A DNA stretch of 64,000 bases from Vallitalea longa (lineage in GTDB: Bacteria; Bacillota; Clostridia; Lachnospirales; Vallitaleaceae), in assembly GCF_027923465.1 (NCBI RefSeq), contig NZ_BRLB01000007.1, positions 150,848 through 214,847 of the forward strand, in the 5' to 3' direction. A model generated the notes under the pieces. The model was not told the DNA's origin. It did no database searches and saw only the letters and a list, made by a program, of their open reading frames with translations. Below are positions 8,561 to 17,314 of this stretch, piece after piece. Position numbers and translations under genes: made by a program. Each line of letters begins with the position of its first letter. Position 1 is the first letter of the stretch.

Positions 8561-9277
8561 CTAGTCGGTAGAATCATATATTTTGTTGATCGCGTATAGC
8601 GCCAAATATTTCTTACACATCTTTTGCTTATATAAGTATTCATCTACTAGTATTTGCTCAAGTTCAACATCTGACATTTTTTTTATATTATCAACGGTTT
8701 TAAAGGCATGCAATAAAAAAACGCCATCATCTATAGTTATTTTTTTTTCAATGAAGTATTGCTTTTCTTCAGGTGTAAACGTAGAATCCCATGATACTTC
8801 TGGTTTTGTTAGTGAATGATATACTGAGTATGTTAATTCTCCAACCGGGTAAGCTTTCAACTTAGGATGTCTGTTTATTATAGAATAATACTGATCGTCA
8901 GGAATTATCTGTTTTTCCATGAAATCAAAATAATCTTGATTGGTTTTTAGTGAATCAACCATATCAGAATATCCATCAGCTATCAATTTTTCAAGATGTC
9001 CCTCCATTAAAGGTCTAATATCAATAAGTTTGTCAAGATTAATATTTTTAATTTCAATATTCATGGATATATCAAGTAGCGAATATGCATCATAATTCAG
9101 TTTAATTTCATCATAATTGATTGAACCTGTACTATAGTCATAAAAATTATCCACGAATTGCTTATCAATCTTGTAATAATCCTCAATATTATAATTTTTA
9201 CTTGATGAGTTGTTGATTAGAAATATGAAGATAAAAACTGATGCAACAACTATTATGTATAATCCAATTTTTTTCAT
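8561..9277 (-). CDS. Unknown membrane-anchored protein
   Basis: 238 residues, not recognised. A single N-terminal hydrophobic segment (about residues 4-20, IGLYIIVVASVFIFIFL) directs the rest outside the membrane; there is no lipobox. The remaining 215 residues are charged, rich in Asp, Lys and Tyr, and predicted mostly helical; no catalytic motif is visible. It starts at ATG after GAGGAGAATAGTT. It is transcribed away from the 9747-10334 gene, which also codes for a short anchored protein with an unknown extracellular part, and the two share the same type of terminator. Possibly both belong to a small lineage-specific set. Confidence 0.7.
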   Translation of the reverse strand: MKKIGLYIIVVASVFIFIFLINNSSSKNYNIEDYYKIDKQFVDNFYDYSTGSINYDEIKLNYDAYSLLDISMNIEIKNINLDKLIDIRPLMEGHLEKLIADGYSDMVDSLKTNQDYFDFMEKQIIPDDQYYSIINRHPKLKAYPVGELTYSVYHSLTKPEVSWDSTFTPEEKQYFIEKKITIDDGVFLLHAFKTVDNIKKMSDVELEQILVDEYLYKQKMCKKYLALYAINKIYDSTD

Positions 9278-9746
9278 AACTATTCTCCTCTTTAACTATT
9301 TTTTCTGAGATTTCACACTCTCCTTTTATCCATCAGTAATAATAAATCTAATTATATAGTATCTGTCCCCTTTTTTCAATATAATATTTTAGATTATTCT
9401 GATTTTTTAGCTCTTTTCGACTTTATACATCATGTGGCACATCGCTTTCACTCAAAATTACCCACGTCAATATTCTATGGGGTAAGCTAATTAGAAGTCT
9501 TTATTTACCTGCATTAAATTTAAGTAGTAAAATGAGATATAAGATTTACCTAGAATTTAATTCCGGTTCAAATAATATATTGCAAACTTTTATTAAGATA
9601 TGTATTATATATTATATATTATATATATATATTATTTTTTAATTTATCTATCACCACATGAACTTCCAACATATTGATTTAAGATAATATATTGATACGA
9701 TAAAAGTTAATAATTTGCTAAAATACTGTATTTTTAGGAGGAAATT
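9278..9746. other. Divergent intergenic region with repeat remnants
   Basis: The 469 bases between two divergently transcribed genes hold no gene. They contain CTGTCCCCTTTTTT (9363-9376), which resembles insertion-sequence ends, a stretch with CACTCAAAATTACCCACGTC that recurs in altered form near 50850, a TATAT microsatellite (about 9603-9636) and, at the right end, the ribosome binding site AGGAGGAAATT of the next gene. Confidence 0.5.
9450..9500. repeat. Dispersed repeat, copy 1 (possible insertion-sequence end relic)
   Basis: Shares CCCAC-TCAATATTCTATG and then GTAAG-TAATTA with 50848-50896, allowing two single-base gaps; roughly 85 percent identity over 40 bases by eye. Its other strand reads GTGGGTAATTTTGAGTG, the kind of sequence found in the ends of IS21-type elements. 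No transposase remains. Confidence 0.4.
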
Positions 9747-10334
9747 ATGTTTAAAAAAATAGAATCTATTAATAAGTATAGAATAACACTTATAATCTTA
9801 ATAATATGCATAATTACTTTAGTATCTTCAATAAGCAAAACAAAGAATCTTGAACGTAGTCAGCTAAATTTATTCTGCCGTAATTTCTATGTATATGATG
9901 AAATATCAAATTATATAAGATCCATTAAACAAAATAATATTGCACAACAGATTTATTATTTAACACAAATTGATGATGAAATCTTTAATAGTTATAGAAT
10001 TTATTCAGCTAGCGATTTTATTAAAAACATGGATTCCCATAAATACATATACCATTTTATTTTATGTTTGCAGCTTTATATTCATATACTTGAAGATCAA
10101 TATTTCAATAACAAAAATGAATTACTGGATTTTGATAAAATAACAATCCATTTATATGAAATCTCATTACTTATAAAGGATTTTCATGGAAGAAAAGGTG
10201 ATTTTGATGCACTACATAATACTATAGTCGAATATCCTGATATCTATCATGATAATGCCATTTCAGATATTTATCTTAGAGTATTAGATGGTGAAACAAT
10301 TGAAATTGAAGATGTTGAAATACCATATAAGTGA
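9747..10334 (+). CDS. Unknown membrane-anchored protein
   Basis: 195 residues, not recognised. A single hydrophobic helix (about residues 13-32, ITLIILIICIITLVSSIS) is followed by a mainly helical, charged, extracytoplasmic part and an acidic tail (GETIEIEDVEIPYK). It is preceded by AGGAGGAAATT. It is one of only two intact plus-strand genes in the window. A diverged second copy of its last 15 codons and terminator is found at 8374, so at least one paralogue once stood next to it. It converges with the nadABC operon. Confidence 0.7.
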   Translation: MFKKIESINKYRITLIILIICIITLVSSISKTKNLERSQLNLFCRNFYVYDEISNYIRSIKQNNIAQQIYYLTQIDDEIFNSYRIYSASDFIKNMDSHKYIYHFILCLQLYIHILEDQYFNNKNELLDFDKITIHLYEISLLIKDFHGRKGDFDALHNTIVEYPDIYHDNAISDIYLRVLDGETIEIEDVEIPYK

Positions 10335-10445
10335 TCTAAGTTCAAAAATATTTCCTACTATTAAGAAAAACTTTGGAAAATAATATAATTATCTTCCAAA
10401 GTATCCTTATAGATATCTATTTAGATTTGTCTATTCTATTGAATT
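10288..10445. repeat. 158-bp direct repeat, copy 2
   Basis: Intact counterpart of 8374-8531: it contains the 3' end of the 195-residue protein gene, the hairpin and 40 following bases. Confidence 0.85.
10367..10405 (-). terminator. Terminator between nadC and the convergent gene
   Basis: Hairpin with AACTTTGGA / TCCAAAGT arms, 72 bases downstream of the nadC stop. The minus strand continues with TTTTTCTTAAT, fitting an intrinsic terminator of the nad operon; the hairpin may also act on the convergent plus-strand gene. Confidence 0.6.
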
Positions 10446-10476
10446 CATAGAAAATACAACGTTTTATTTGTGTTAA

Positions 10477-11310
10477 TCAGCAAAACCTCAAGCTAATATC
10501 TAAAGCTTTTACTGAATGAGTAATCGCTCCAATAGATATGATATCTACACCAGTTTTAGCTATATCTTTTATTCTGTCTTTGGTCACATTACCAGATGCT
10601 TCTATTATAGCTTTGCCTTTAGCTAAAATTACAGCTTCTTTCATCATATCTGTAGACATATTATCAAGCATAATTATGTCAGCTTTTGAATCAAGCGCTT
10701 CTTTTAATTGCTCTAAATCTTCAACTTCAACTTCAATCTTCATGGTATGTGGTATATTAGCTTTTGCAATTTCAATAGCCATTTTAATACTCCCTACAGC
10801 TTTAATATGATTGTCTTTAATCATAACTGCATCAGACAAATTAAATCTATGATTGAAGCCTCCACCTGTTCTAACTGCATATTTTTCTAATACTCTTAAC
10901 CCTGGAGTAGTTTTTCTTGTATCTACAATTCTTACAGACATATCCTCTATCTCTTTTACAAAATTATTGGTCATAGTAGCTATTCCTGATAATCTTTGTA
11001 ATAAATTAAGAGCTATTCTTTCACATTTAAGTATACTTTTAGTGGGACCATAGAGTTTACCAATGACATCTTGTTCTTTTACACTATCTCCATCTTTAAA
11101 GAATAAATTCATTTTGATATGACTATCAACCAAATCAAAAACCCTAGTAAATATCTCACATCCTGCTAATATTCCATCTTCTTTTGCAATCAGTTTAGCT
11201 TTGCTTCTTTGATTGTCATTAATCAATGTATCACTAGTTATATCTCCATTGTTCATATCTTCTTCCAAAGCCTCAATAATTATTTTATCAACTTTTTGCA
11301 TTAATAGCAT
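10477..11310 (-). CDS. nadC: Nicotinate-nucleotide pyrophosphorylase (quinolinate phosphoribosyltransferase)
   Basis: Third enzyme of NAD de novo synthesis: quinolinate + PRPP gives nicotinate mononucleotide, CO2 and PPi. 277 residues, normal for NadC. Seen are TRKTTPGLR (substrate-binding), the KDNH motif (MIKDNHIKAVGS), EVEVEDLEQ and IMLDNMS of the C-terminal barrel. An upstream extension to 11376 is possible in frame, but ATG 11310 is directly preceded by AGGAGGAAAGACAAT and matches the family start. Last gene of nadA-nadB-nadC, 111 bases after nadB. Confidence 0.96.
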   Translation of the reverse strand: MLLMQKVDKIIIEALEEDMNNGDITSDTLINDNQRSKAKLIAKEDGILAGCEIFTRVFDLVDSHIKMNLFFKDGDSVKEQDVIGKLYGPTKSILKCERIALNLLQRLSGIATMTNNFVKEIEDMSVRIVDTRKTTPGLRVLEKYAVRTGGGFNHRFNLSDAVMIKDNHIKAVGSIKMAIEIAKANIPHTMKIEVEVEDLEQLKEALDSKADIIMLDNMSTDMMKEAVILAKGKAIIEASGNVTKDRIKDIAKTGVDIISIGAITHSVKALDISLRFC

Positions 11311-11421
11311 ATTGTCTTTCCTCCTAATATTAGTTAATGTTAATATAATAATATTTTTGCTATTTGATAGTGTCATCTAATGCTTAATTCAACTAATATA
11401 TCCGTGTATTAAATTTTAAAT

Positions 11422-12951
11422 TCAGTTAGCATTAATTAGATTATTCTTACTTAATTTCTTATTCAATTCATCATTTATGATAGCTTTTATTACCATAACA
11501 GCATTAATTTTTTCTATATCATCCCTACTGCAATAATCAATTTCTATAGTATCATTCAATATATTGTTAATCTTTGTCTCTAAGTGTTTTACTGAATAAT
11601 AAGTTCTGTCTATACCAAAATATTGTTCCATCCATTTAGTGATTGAACTTCTATCTTGAAGTATTTTATATGATGAATCATTATTTTTGATTCTTATATT
11701 TTTATCTATTTTAGTTGATTTTCCATACTTAGATTCAATATTTCTAGCTATCCTCCTACCGAAAACCAATGCTTCCAAAAGAGAGTTACTAGCTAATCTA
11801 TTTTTTCCATGAACACCTGTACATGAGCATTCTCCACTAGCATATAGATTATCAATTGATGTTTGTCCATTGATATCTACTTTTATTCCACCCATAAAAT
11901 AATGCATTCTAGGTGCTACTGGTATTAGGTCTTCTGCCATATTTATATTTTTGCTCATGCAAAATTCAAATATCGTAGGAAAACGTAATCTAAGAGCTTC
12001 TTCATCCCAATGGGTTATATCTAAATACACACATGGTGCAATTTGCTTTTTGATTTGCTCTATGATAGCAGATGAAACTATATCTCTTGGAGCTAAATCT
12101 TTCATTGGATGTATTTTTTCCATGAACCGTTCGCCATTTTCATTATATAATATAGCCCCCTCACCTCTTACCGCTTCAGAAATAAGAAAGCTCTGTCCAT
12201 TATGGGAACTATCATAAAAAACAGTAGGATGGAACTGAATATAAGACATATTACTAACAGCTCCATTTGCACGGAGAACCATAGCAATCCCATCTCCATT
12301 AATTCCTTTAGCATTAGTAGTATGTTCATATATATTACCAATACCACCCGAACTTAATATAATGTAATTAGATAAAATCGACTTAATATTTTTATTATCC
12401 AGTACAAGAATACCAACACACTTATTCTTATATGTCAAGATATCTACAACAAATATATTTTCTCTTATAGTAATATTTTTACTTTTTTCTACTTGATTGT
12501 ATAGAACTTCCATTATTGACTTTCCAGTAAAGTCACCCGCTCTTACGATTCTGGACACACTGTGTGCCCCTTCTTTTCCCAAAAGATATTTCCCTGTCTT
12601 GTCTTTATCAAACTTCACACCTAGATTCTCTAGATTTAGTATATTATCTACTGCTTCATTAACCAATATCTTAACAGCTTCAACATCTGATTCTCCTCTA
12701 CCACAAGTTAGAGTATCATTGAAAAACAATTCTTTCATATCGTTCTCTTTATCACAAGGTGCTGCTACTCCCCCCTGTGCCAAGTATGAATTGGTTTCTT
12801 TATAAGTTTCTTTAGCTATTATAGTTATATTCAAGTTATCTGGTAACATCAAAGCTGTATATAAAGATGCTACTCCACAACCTACTATAACTACATCTAC
12901 ATATTCTTTTGGTATATTATCCGTATCAAAAGGTATTACATAATCTCTCAT
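11422..12951 (-). CDS. nadB: L-aspartate oxidase
   Basis: Flavoenzyme oxidising aspartate to iminoaspartate, which NadA condenses to quinolinate. 509 residues, slightly short for the family (about 530). N-terminal FAD-binding motif VIVGCGVASLYTALML, then NSYLAQGGVAA, the active-site region SGGIGNIYEHTTNAKGINGDG, RGEGAILYNENGERFM and the C-terminal GECSCTGVHGKNRLASNSLLE typical of aspartate oxidases rather than succinate dehydrogenase. It starts at ATG after AGGTGAAAATGAT, 18 bases after nadA. In an anaerobe it probably uses fumarate as electron acceptor (family knowledge). Confidence 0.96.
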   Translation of the reverse strand: MRDYVIPFDTDNIPKEYVDVVIVGCGVASLYTALMLPDNLNITIIAKETYKETNSYLAQGGVAAPCDKENDMKELFFNDTLTCGRGESDVEAVKILVNEAVDNILNLENLGVKFDKDKTGKYLLGKEGAHSVSRIVRAGDFTGKSIMEVLYNQVEKSKNITIRENIFVVDILTYKNKCVGILVLDNKNIKSILSNYIILSSGGIGNIYEHTTNAKGINGDGIAMVLRANGAVSNMSYIQFHPTVFYDSSHNGQSFLISEAVRGEGAILYNENGERFMEKIHPMKDLAPRDIVSSAIIEQIKKQIAPCVYLDITHWDEEALRLRFPTIFEFCMSKNINMAEDLIPVAPRMHYFMGGIKVDINGQTSIDNLYASGECSCTGVHGKNRLASNSLLEALVFGRRIARNIESKYGKSTKIDKNIRIKNNDSSYKILQDRSSITKWMEQYFGIDRTYYSVKHLETKINNILNDTIEIDYCSRDDIEKINAVMVIKAIINDELNKKLSKNNLINAN

Positions 12952-12969
12952 ATCATTTTCACCTGCAAT

Positions 12970-13875
12970 CTATAATGAAATCATTCTTATTAAAGAATTA
13001 TATGCTTTTTCTCTAATGGTTTCATCTATTTCTATCCTATTAATATCGTTCTCTAGTGCATTACTTACATCTTGTAAAGTTGTTTTTTTCATATTAACAC
13101 AGGCCAATTTATTTGATAATAATATGAATTCTTTATCTGGATTTTGCTTTTTAAGCGTATATAGAATTCCTTCTTCTGTCCCTATAATAATCTTTTTGTC
13201 TTTTAATTCTTTAACCTTCTTGATTATTTCACTAGTACTTCCAACAAAATCAGCATGTTCAATAATCTCAGGTCTACACTCAGGATGTACTAGAATCGGT
13301 GCAACAGGATAATTTTCTTTAATATATGATAAATTATCTTCACTCACTCGGTTATGTACTATACAAAAACCTTGCCACATATCTATCTGTTTATCTTTTA
13401 CTTGGCTTTTAATATATGAAGCTAGATTCCTGTCAGGTACAAAAAGTATCTTGTCAGAATCTATACTCTTAATGACTTCTAATGCATTAGCAGAAGTACA
13501 ACAAATATCACTCTCTGCTTTTACGTCTGCTGATGAATTAACATAACATACGACTACAGCCTCAGGATATTCTTTTTTTGTTTTACGTAAGTTCTCGGCA
13601 GTTACCATATCCGCCATAGGACATCCTGCTTCAGCAACAGGTAGTAATACTTTTTTATCAGGTGCTAGAATCTTGGCTGTTTCTGCCATGAATTTCACAC
13701 CACAGAAAACAATAGTATCTTCTTTAACATTCATAGCTATTTTGGATAATGCTAAAGAATCTCCTATGTAGTCTGCAATTTCCTGTACTTCATCAATTTG
13801 ATAATTGTGAGCAAGAATAACTGCTTTTTTCTCTTTCTTTAATCTTAATATTTTACTTTTCATATCTTCTATCAT
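12970..13875 (-). CDS. nadA: Quinolinate synthase
   Basis: Iron-sulfur enzyme that condenses iminoaspartate with dihydroxyacetone phosphate to quinolinate. 301 residues, the short form. It shows the triplicated fold with the three 4Fe-4S ligand cysteines in VFCGVKFMAETAK, DICCTSANALEV and VHPECRPEI, and the start AVILAHNYQIDEVQEIADYIGDS. First gene of the nad operon, behind AAGGTGATGTA. A promoter with TTGCAT-17-TATATT lies about 60-80 bases upstream with a possible repressor site just after it. Confidence 0.97.
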   Translation of the reverse strand: MIEDMKSKILRLKKEKKAVILAHNYQIDEVQEIADYIGDSLALSKIAMNVKEDTIVFCGVKFMAETAKILAPDKKVLLPVAEAGCPMADMVTAENLRKTKKEYPEAVVVCYVNSSADVKAESDICCTSANALEVIKSIDSDKILFVPDRNLASYIKSQVKDKQIDMWQGFCIVHNRVSEDNLSYIKENYPVAPILVHPECRPEIIEHADFVGSTSEIIKKVKELKDKKIIIGTEEGILYTLKKQNPDKEFILLSNKLACVNMKKTTLQDVSNALENDINRIEIDETIREKAYNSLIRMISL

Positions 13876-13911
13876 TACATCACCTTTTATAAATTAATTG
13901 TTAGTGGCTTT

Positions 13912-13930
13912 ACATGTGTCTTGTCACCTA
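13912..13930 (-). promoter_or_regulatory. Candidate NAD/niacin-responsive operator before nadA
   Basis: On the minus strand TAGGTGACAAGACACATGT, an imperfect dyad made of AGGTGAC / GACACAT half-sites. It starts right after the -10 box of the nadA promoter, where a repressor would block initiation. The shape is reminiscent of NiaR (YrxA) sites in Firmicutes, but this is from memory of the motif and no such regulator gene is in the window. Confidence 0.35.
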
Positions 13931-13932
13931 TA

Positions 13933-13961
13933 AATATAACATAATATTTCTTAAGATGCAA
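13933..13961 (-). promoter_or_regulatory. Promoter of the nadABC operon
   Basis: Minus-strand -35 TTGCAT (13956-13961), a 17-base spacer and -10 TATATT (13933-13938), close to the sigma-A consensus. It points at nadA, whose start codon is about 58 bases beyond the -10. Confidence 0.65.
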
Positions 13962-13997
13962 TAAGCATAAACTTATATGAGCATATTAAGAAATATT
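13943..13997. promoter_or_regulatory. Long inverted repeat spanning the nadA -35 region
   Basis: Arms AATATTTCTTAA-ATGC and GCAT-TTAAGAAATATT enclose about 20 bases that contain a second small dyad (ATAAG / CTTAT). It could terminate transcripts from the Bat-like locus that end at 14028 or serve as a protein-binding site; there is no clear U tract. Confidence 0.35.
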
Positions 13998-14027
13998 TAT
14001 ATCCATTTTGCATCACTTTTTTAAACT

Positions 14028-15509
14028 TTAATTCAATCCAGAAAAATAATCTTTTATTACTTGCTGCATTCCTTTTGGAATATCCGAACTATTCATTGAT
14101 TCATATGCTTTATTCTCGTATTCTCCGATTACTTGGTCATATGATATTTTTTCTCCATCAATCGAAATACCTTCTTTTGTCATTTCAATCGAACTATTCT
14201 TTTCTCCTTGCTGTCCATTAATATATTTATCTTCCGTTGAAGCATTTAAAGGCTGGTTATTAGTGTCACCGTTAGCACTTCCTCTACCTCTTCCACCACC
14301 ATTTCCTTGTCCATTTCCTTGGCCGTTACCTTGTCCATCACCTTGTCCATTACTTTGTCCATTGCTTTGTCCATTCCCTTGCCCATTACTCTGTCCATTC
14401 CCCTGATTGCTCTGTCCATTTTCTTGACTATTATTTTGAGGAGTACTCTGTCCATTTGTATTATTGTTGTTATTACTTATCATATTATTATTACTTTTTT
14501 TTGCTAATTCATATTGACTATTTGATAATTGTTGAGCAGTCAATTGCATATCATCAGTTAATTCACCTAATGCATCTTGTAGACTATCAATATCAATACC
14601 TTTTAATTTATCTGATATATCTGCTACCATATTTTCATATTCTTTATCACTCATATTTTTAGCTGCTTCTATTAACTTTTCTATATCTTCTTTCGCTTTA
14701 TCGAAATCCTTGTTTTTAAGGTTTTCTGCCAAATTTTTTAGTTTATCATTTTGTAACATCTTATTAGCTAATTTTTCAAAATTTCTCTCTTTTGCTTTAT
14801 TCTTCTTATGTTCAATTATTTTTTTATTCGACTCTGCCTGCTTAGTAAATTCCTTTTCATCATTAATAGTAGATATTTCCTTATTAAGTGTTGCTAACTC
14901 TTTGACAAGCTCTTCTTTTTGATCGTGAGTCAAGTAATCATCTTTTTTTATTTCTTTTTCTATCTTTTTTATTTCTTTATTCTCTTCTTTTTTGATTATG
15001 TGCACCTTTTCTTTTTGAGCTACGATATCTTCATTTTTATTAGGTATACTAGAAATTATTATCAAAGATACACACATTACCAATAAAACTATTAATCTTT
15101 TTTTACCTGGTCTATAAGATACTATCTTCTTATAATCAATCATTTTTAAATGATCATAAGTATCTTTTATCTCAATTCTTGAATATGGGTTATCACTTTC
15201 CATTAATTCAAGAGCAGTAACTGTTCTTTCCTTTAAACCGTTGCTATCAATAATCTTAGCAGTATACATACTATCTGGTCTACTAAGAAATGTACATATT
15301 ACCCCTACCAATAAGCTGCATAGTAAGATATACATAAACTTAATATATATAAATGTAATTGGCATAATATGTGATATTATTGATAATACAATGCATATCA
15401 TAGTACCAAAAGTAAAGCATATCAAAATATATGTTAATAATTTTTTTATGATTATTTTTAATTTAACTTTATTAATAATACTATATATGTTTTTATTAAT
15501 ATCATTCAT
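14028..15509 (-). CDS. DUF4175-like membrane protein of the VWA/MoxR locus
   Basis: 493 residues, last gene of the MoxR/VWA operon. Two hydrophobic helices near residues 20-65 and one near 140-160 are followed by a long lysine/glutamate-rich coiled-coil region (about 175-330) and a low-complexity stretch rich in N, Q and G (about residues 340-405, NGQSNGQGNGQ-like units). The C-terminal 80 residues are again ordinary (YDQVIGEYENKAYESMNSSDIP, ending in MQQVIKDYFSGL), the tail seen in proteins of this position in such loci. Its role is unknown; it could be a scaffold for the surface VWA proteins. It overlaps the permease gene by eight bases. Confidence 0.75.
   Translation of the reverse strand: MNDINKNIYSIINKVKLKIIIKKLLTYILICFTFGTMICIVLSIISHIMPITFIYIKFMYILLCSLLVGVICTFLSRPDSMYTAKIIDSNGLKERTVTALELMESDNPYSRIEIKDTYDHLKMIDYKKIVSYRPGKKRLIVLLVMCVSLIIISSIPNKNEDIVAQKEKVHIIKKEENKEIKKIEKEIKKDDYLTHDQKEELVKELATLNKEISTINDEKEFTKQAESNKKIIEHKKNKAKERNFEKLANKMLQNDKLKNLAENLKNKDFDKAKEDIEKLIEAAKNMSDKEYENMVADISDKLKGIDIDSLQDALGELTDDMQLTAQQLSNSQYELAKKSNNNMISNNNNNTNGQSTPQNNSQENGQSNQGNGQSNGQGNGQSNGQSNGQGDGQGNGQGNGQGNGGGRGRGSANGDTNNQPLNASTEDKYINGQQGEKNSSIEMTKEGISIDGEKISYDQVIGEYENKAYESMNSSDIPKGMQQVIKDYFSGLN
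14301..14420. repeat. Short tandem repeats coding for N/Q/G-rich segment
   Basis: About ten 12-18 bp units of the type TTGTCCATTCC (plus-strand reading) inside the 493-residue protein gene. They explain the long artefactual frames on both strands here. Confidence 0.8.
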
Positions 15510-16359
15510 GACTAACCTCTTTTATCTCTTTACCATGCTTTTTCTTAATAGGGTTCAAAATATGTGCTGAAGCAAAAATCAAAATTCCAGACATTATCAA
15601 AAATAAACTTGAACTTATTAACACGAAGTTATTCGTAAATTTTGAACCTCCAAGAAAATGGGCAAGTTCATTTAACATATCAAATTGATTTAATAGTACT
15701 ACCCAAAAAGTTATTGCTGGGTTAATATAAAACAATATAAATATATTATCTTCAATAATTGAATAGTTACCTGTTAGCTCTGTATATATTAATGGTAGTA
15801 TGATTGTTCCAATAGTTAAAAAGAGCATAACTAAAAATGTGAGTACAATTGATGTTATAGTCTTTTTGAATAAACATGAAAAAAATACTCCTAATGAACC
15901 AAAAAACAAAGAAATTATAATGTAAAACAATAGCATGTTAAATATAGATGATATATTTAATCCTCCGAATAAAAGAACAAATGAAAATACTGGTAATGAG
16001 GCAACGATTAATAATAAAACAACACTTATAGTTGTCATCAGCTTACCCATAACAATAGAAATAGGTCTTAGATTGGTACTAAGAAGTATATCTAGTGTCT
16101 GTTTCTCTCTTTCCAGAGATATTGAACCAGATGCTATGATAGGTACTATAAATGATATCATCAACACTTGAATAATAGTTATTGTCATATATATATTCAT
16201 ATAATTACCACTCAAGTCTGAATTATAAACATCATATATAGAACCACTTAACATAACAATAACTCCAAATGCCAACAATGAAACGTAAGTTACTATCATA
16301 GCTACGGTTTTCCAACTTCTCATCCTGATCTTAGATTCTTTTAATATAATTGATTTCAT
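15502..16359 (-). CDS. ABC-2 type transporter permease
   Basis: 285 residues with six predicted membrane helices. The first extracytoplasmic loop leads into SGSISLEREKQTLDILLSTNLRPISIVMGKL, the characteristic amphipathic segment of ABC-2 (gliding/NosY-like) permeases. It pairs with the ATPase encoded 34 bases upstream. In MoxR/VWA loci such exporters are frequent partners; their substrate is not known. Confidence 0.9.
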   Translation of the reverse strand: MKSIILKESKIRMRSWKTVAMIVTYVSLLAFGVIVMLSGSIYDVYNSDLSGNYMNIYMTITIIQVLMISFIVPIIASGSISLEREKQTLDILLSTNLRPISIVMGKLMTTISVVLLLIVASLPVFSFVLLFGGLNISSIFNMLLFYIIISLFFGSLGVFFSCLFKKTITSIVLTFLVMLFLTIGTIILPLIYTELTGNYSIIEDNIFILFYINPAITFWVVLLNQFDMLNELAHFLGGSKFTNNFVLISSSLFLIMSGILIFASAHILNPIKKKHGKEIKEVSHE

Positions 16360-16393
16360 AATTCCATACCCTTTCCTAGATATTAATAATAAC

Positions 16394-17314
16394 TTATGCC
16401 TCTTTAGTTACTTCCAAGAATATATCTTCAAGATTTTGTGTCTTCTTATTTAGTGTAATGACTGGTACATCTTTTATAATCAATATTTTTAATAATGTTT
16501 TTATCTGCTCATTATCTCCATTAATGGAAACTTCTAATTTATTTCCTAATGGATTGATTTCCTGAACGAAATCCATTTCTTTTAGAACCGTTTCTGCTTT
16601 ATCTGGAGAATCTGTAACTTCAATCTCTAATATTTGGTTATTATACACTTTATTGGTAACGTCTTCTACATTACCACTAATAACCATTTCTCCTTTATTG
16701 ATAATTCCTATAGATGTACATATCTCTGATAATTCCGTTAGTATGTGTGAACTGATGATAACGGTTTTGCCCATGTCTCTTAATGTACATAATATCCTCT
16801 TCAGATCAGCTCTTGCTCTTGGATCCATACCTGAAGCTGGTTCATCTAAAACTAATAATTCAGGATTATTAACTAGACATCTAGCTAAGCAAAGCTTCTG
16901 TTTCATACCTCTTGATAGACTATCAACAAAAAAATCCGCTTTCTCTTCAAGATTCACAAGTTCAAGTAAATCATTTATCAGTTTTTTACTTTCATCACCT
17001 TTTATTCCATAGATAGAGGAATAAAATTCTAGATATTCTGTTACTTTTAGATTATCATATACTCCAAAAAAATCTGGCATATAACCTATGTATTCTTTAG
17101 CTCTCCTAATGTTTTTCAATGCGTTAATACCATTAATATAGACTTCACCGTTAGTTGGACTAAGCAATCCACACATTATTTTTATAGTTGTAGTTTTACC
17201 TGCACCGTTAGGTCCTATAAATCCAAATATTTCACCTTTTTCAACATTTAAATTGATACCTTTCAAGGCAGTAAATTTCCTATAATTTTTGGTTAATCCT
17301 CTTATCTCCAACAT
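16394..17314 (-). CDS. ABC transporter ATP-binding protein
   Basis: 306 residues. Walker A GPNGAGKTT (about residues 36-44), signature SRGMKQKL, Walker B LLVLDEPASGMD and the H-loop ISSHIL are all present. The C-terminal 80 residues form the extra domain found in exporters of the CcmA/NatA type. Its start codon shares one base with the stop of the preceding gene (TAATG), showing translational coupling. It energises the permease at 15502-16359. Confidence 0.94.
   Translation of the reverse strand: MLEIRGLTKNYRKFTALKGINLNVEKGEIFGFIGPNGAGKTTTIKIMCGLLSPTNGEVYINGINALKNIRRAKEYIGYMPDFFGVYDNLKVTEYLEFYSSIYGIKGDESKKLINDLLELVNLEEKADFFVDSLSRGMKQKLCLARCLVNNPELLVLDEPASGMDPRARADLKRILCTLRDMGKTVIISSHILTELSEICTSIGIINKGEMVISGNVEDVTNKVYNNQILEIEVTDSPDKAETVLKEMDFVQEINPLGNKLEVSINGDNEQIKTLLKILIIKDVPVITLNKKTQNLEDIFLEVTKEA

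Noticed and set aside
9603..9636. TATAT tandem run, considered as an origin or structured element
   Set aside because: Simple AT microsatellite without DnaA boxes or flanking replication genes.
14307..14662. Long open frames on both strands within the repeat-containing gene
   Set aside because: They are by-products of the tandem N/Q/G-coding repeat; strings such as SLAVTLSITLSITLSI have no start context and follow the repeat period.
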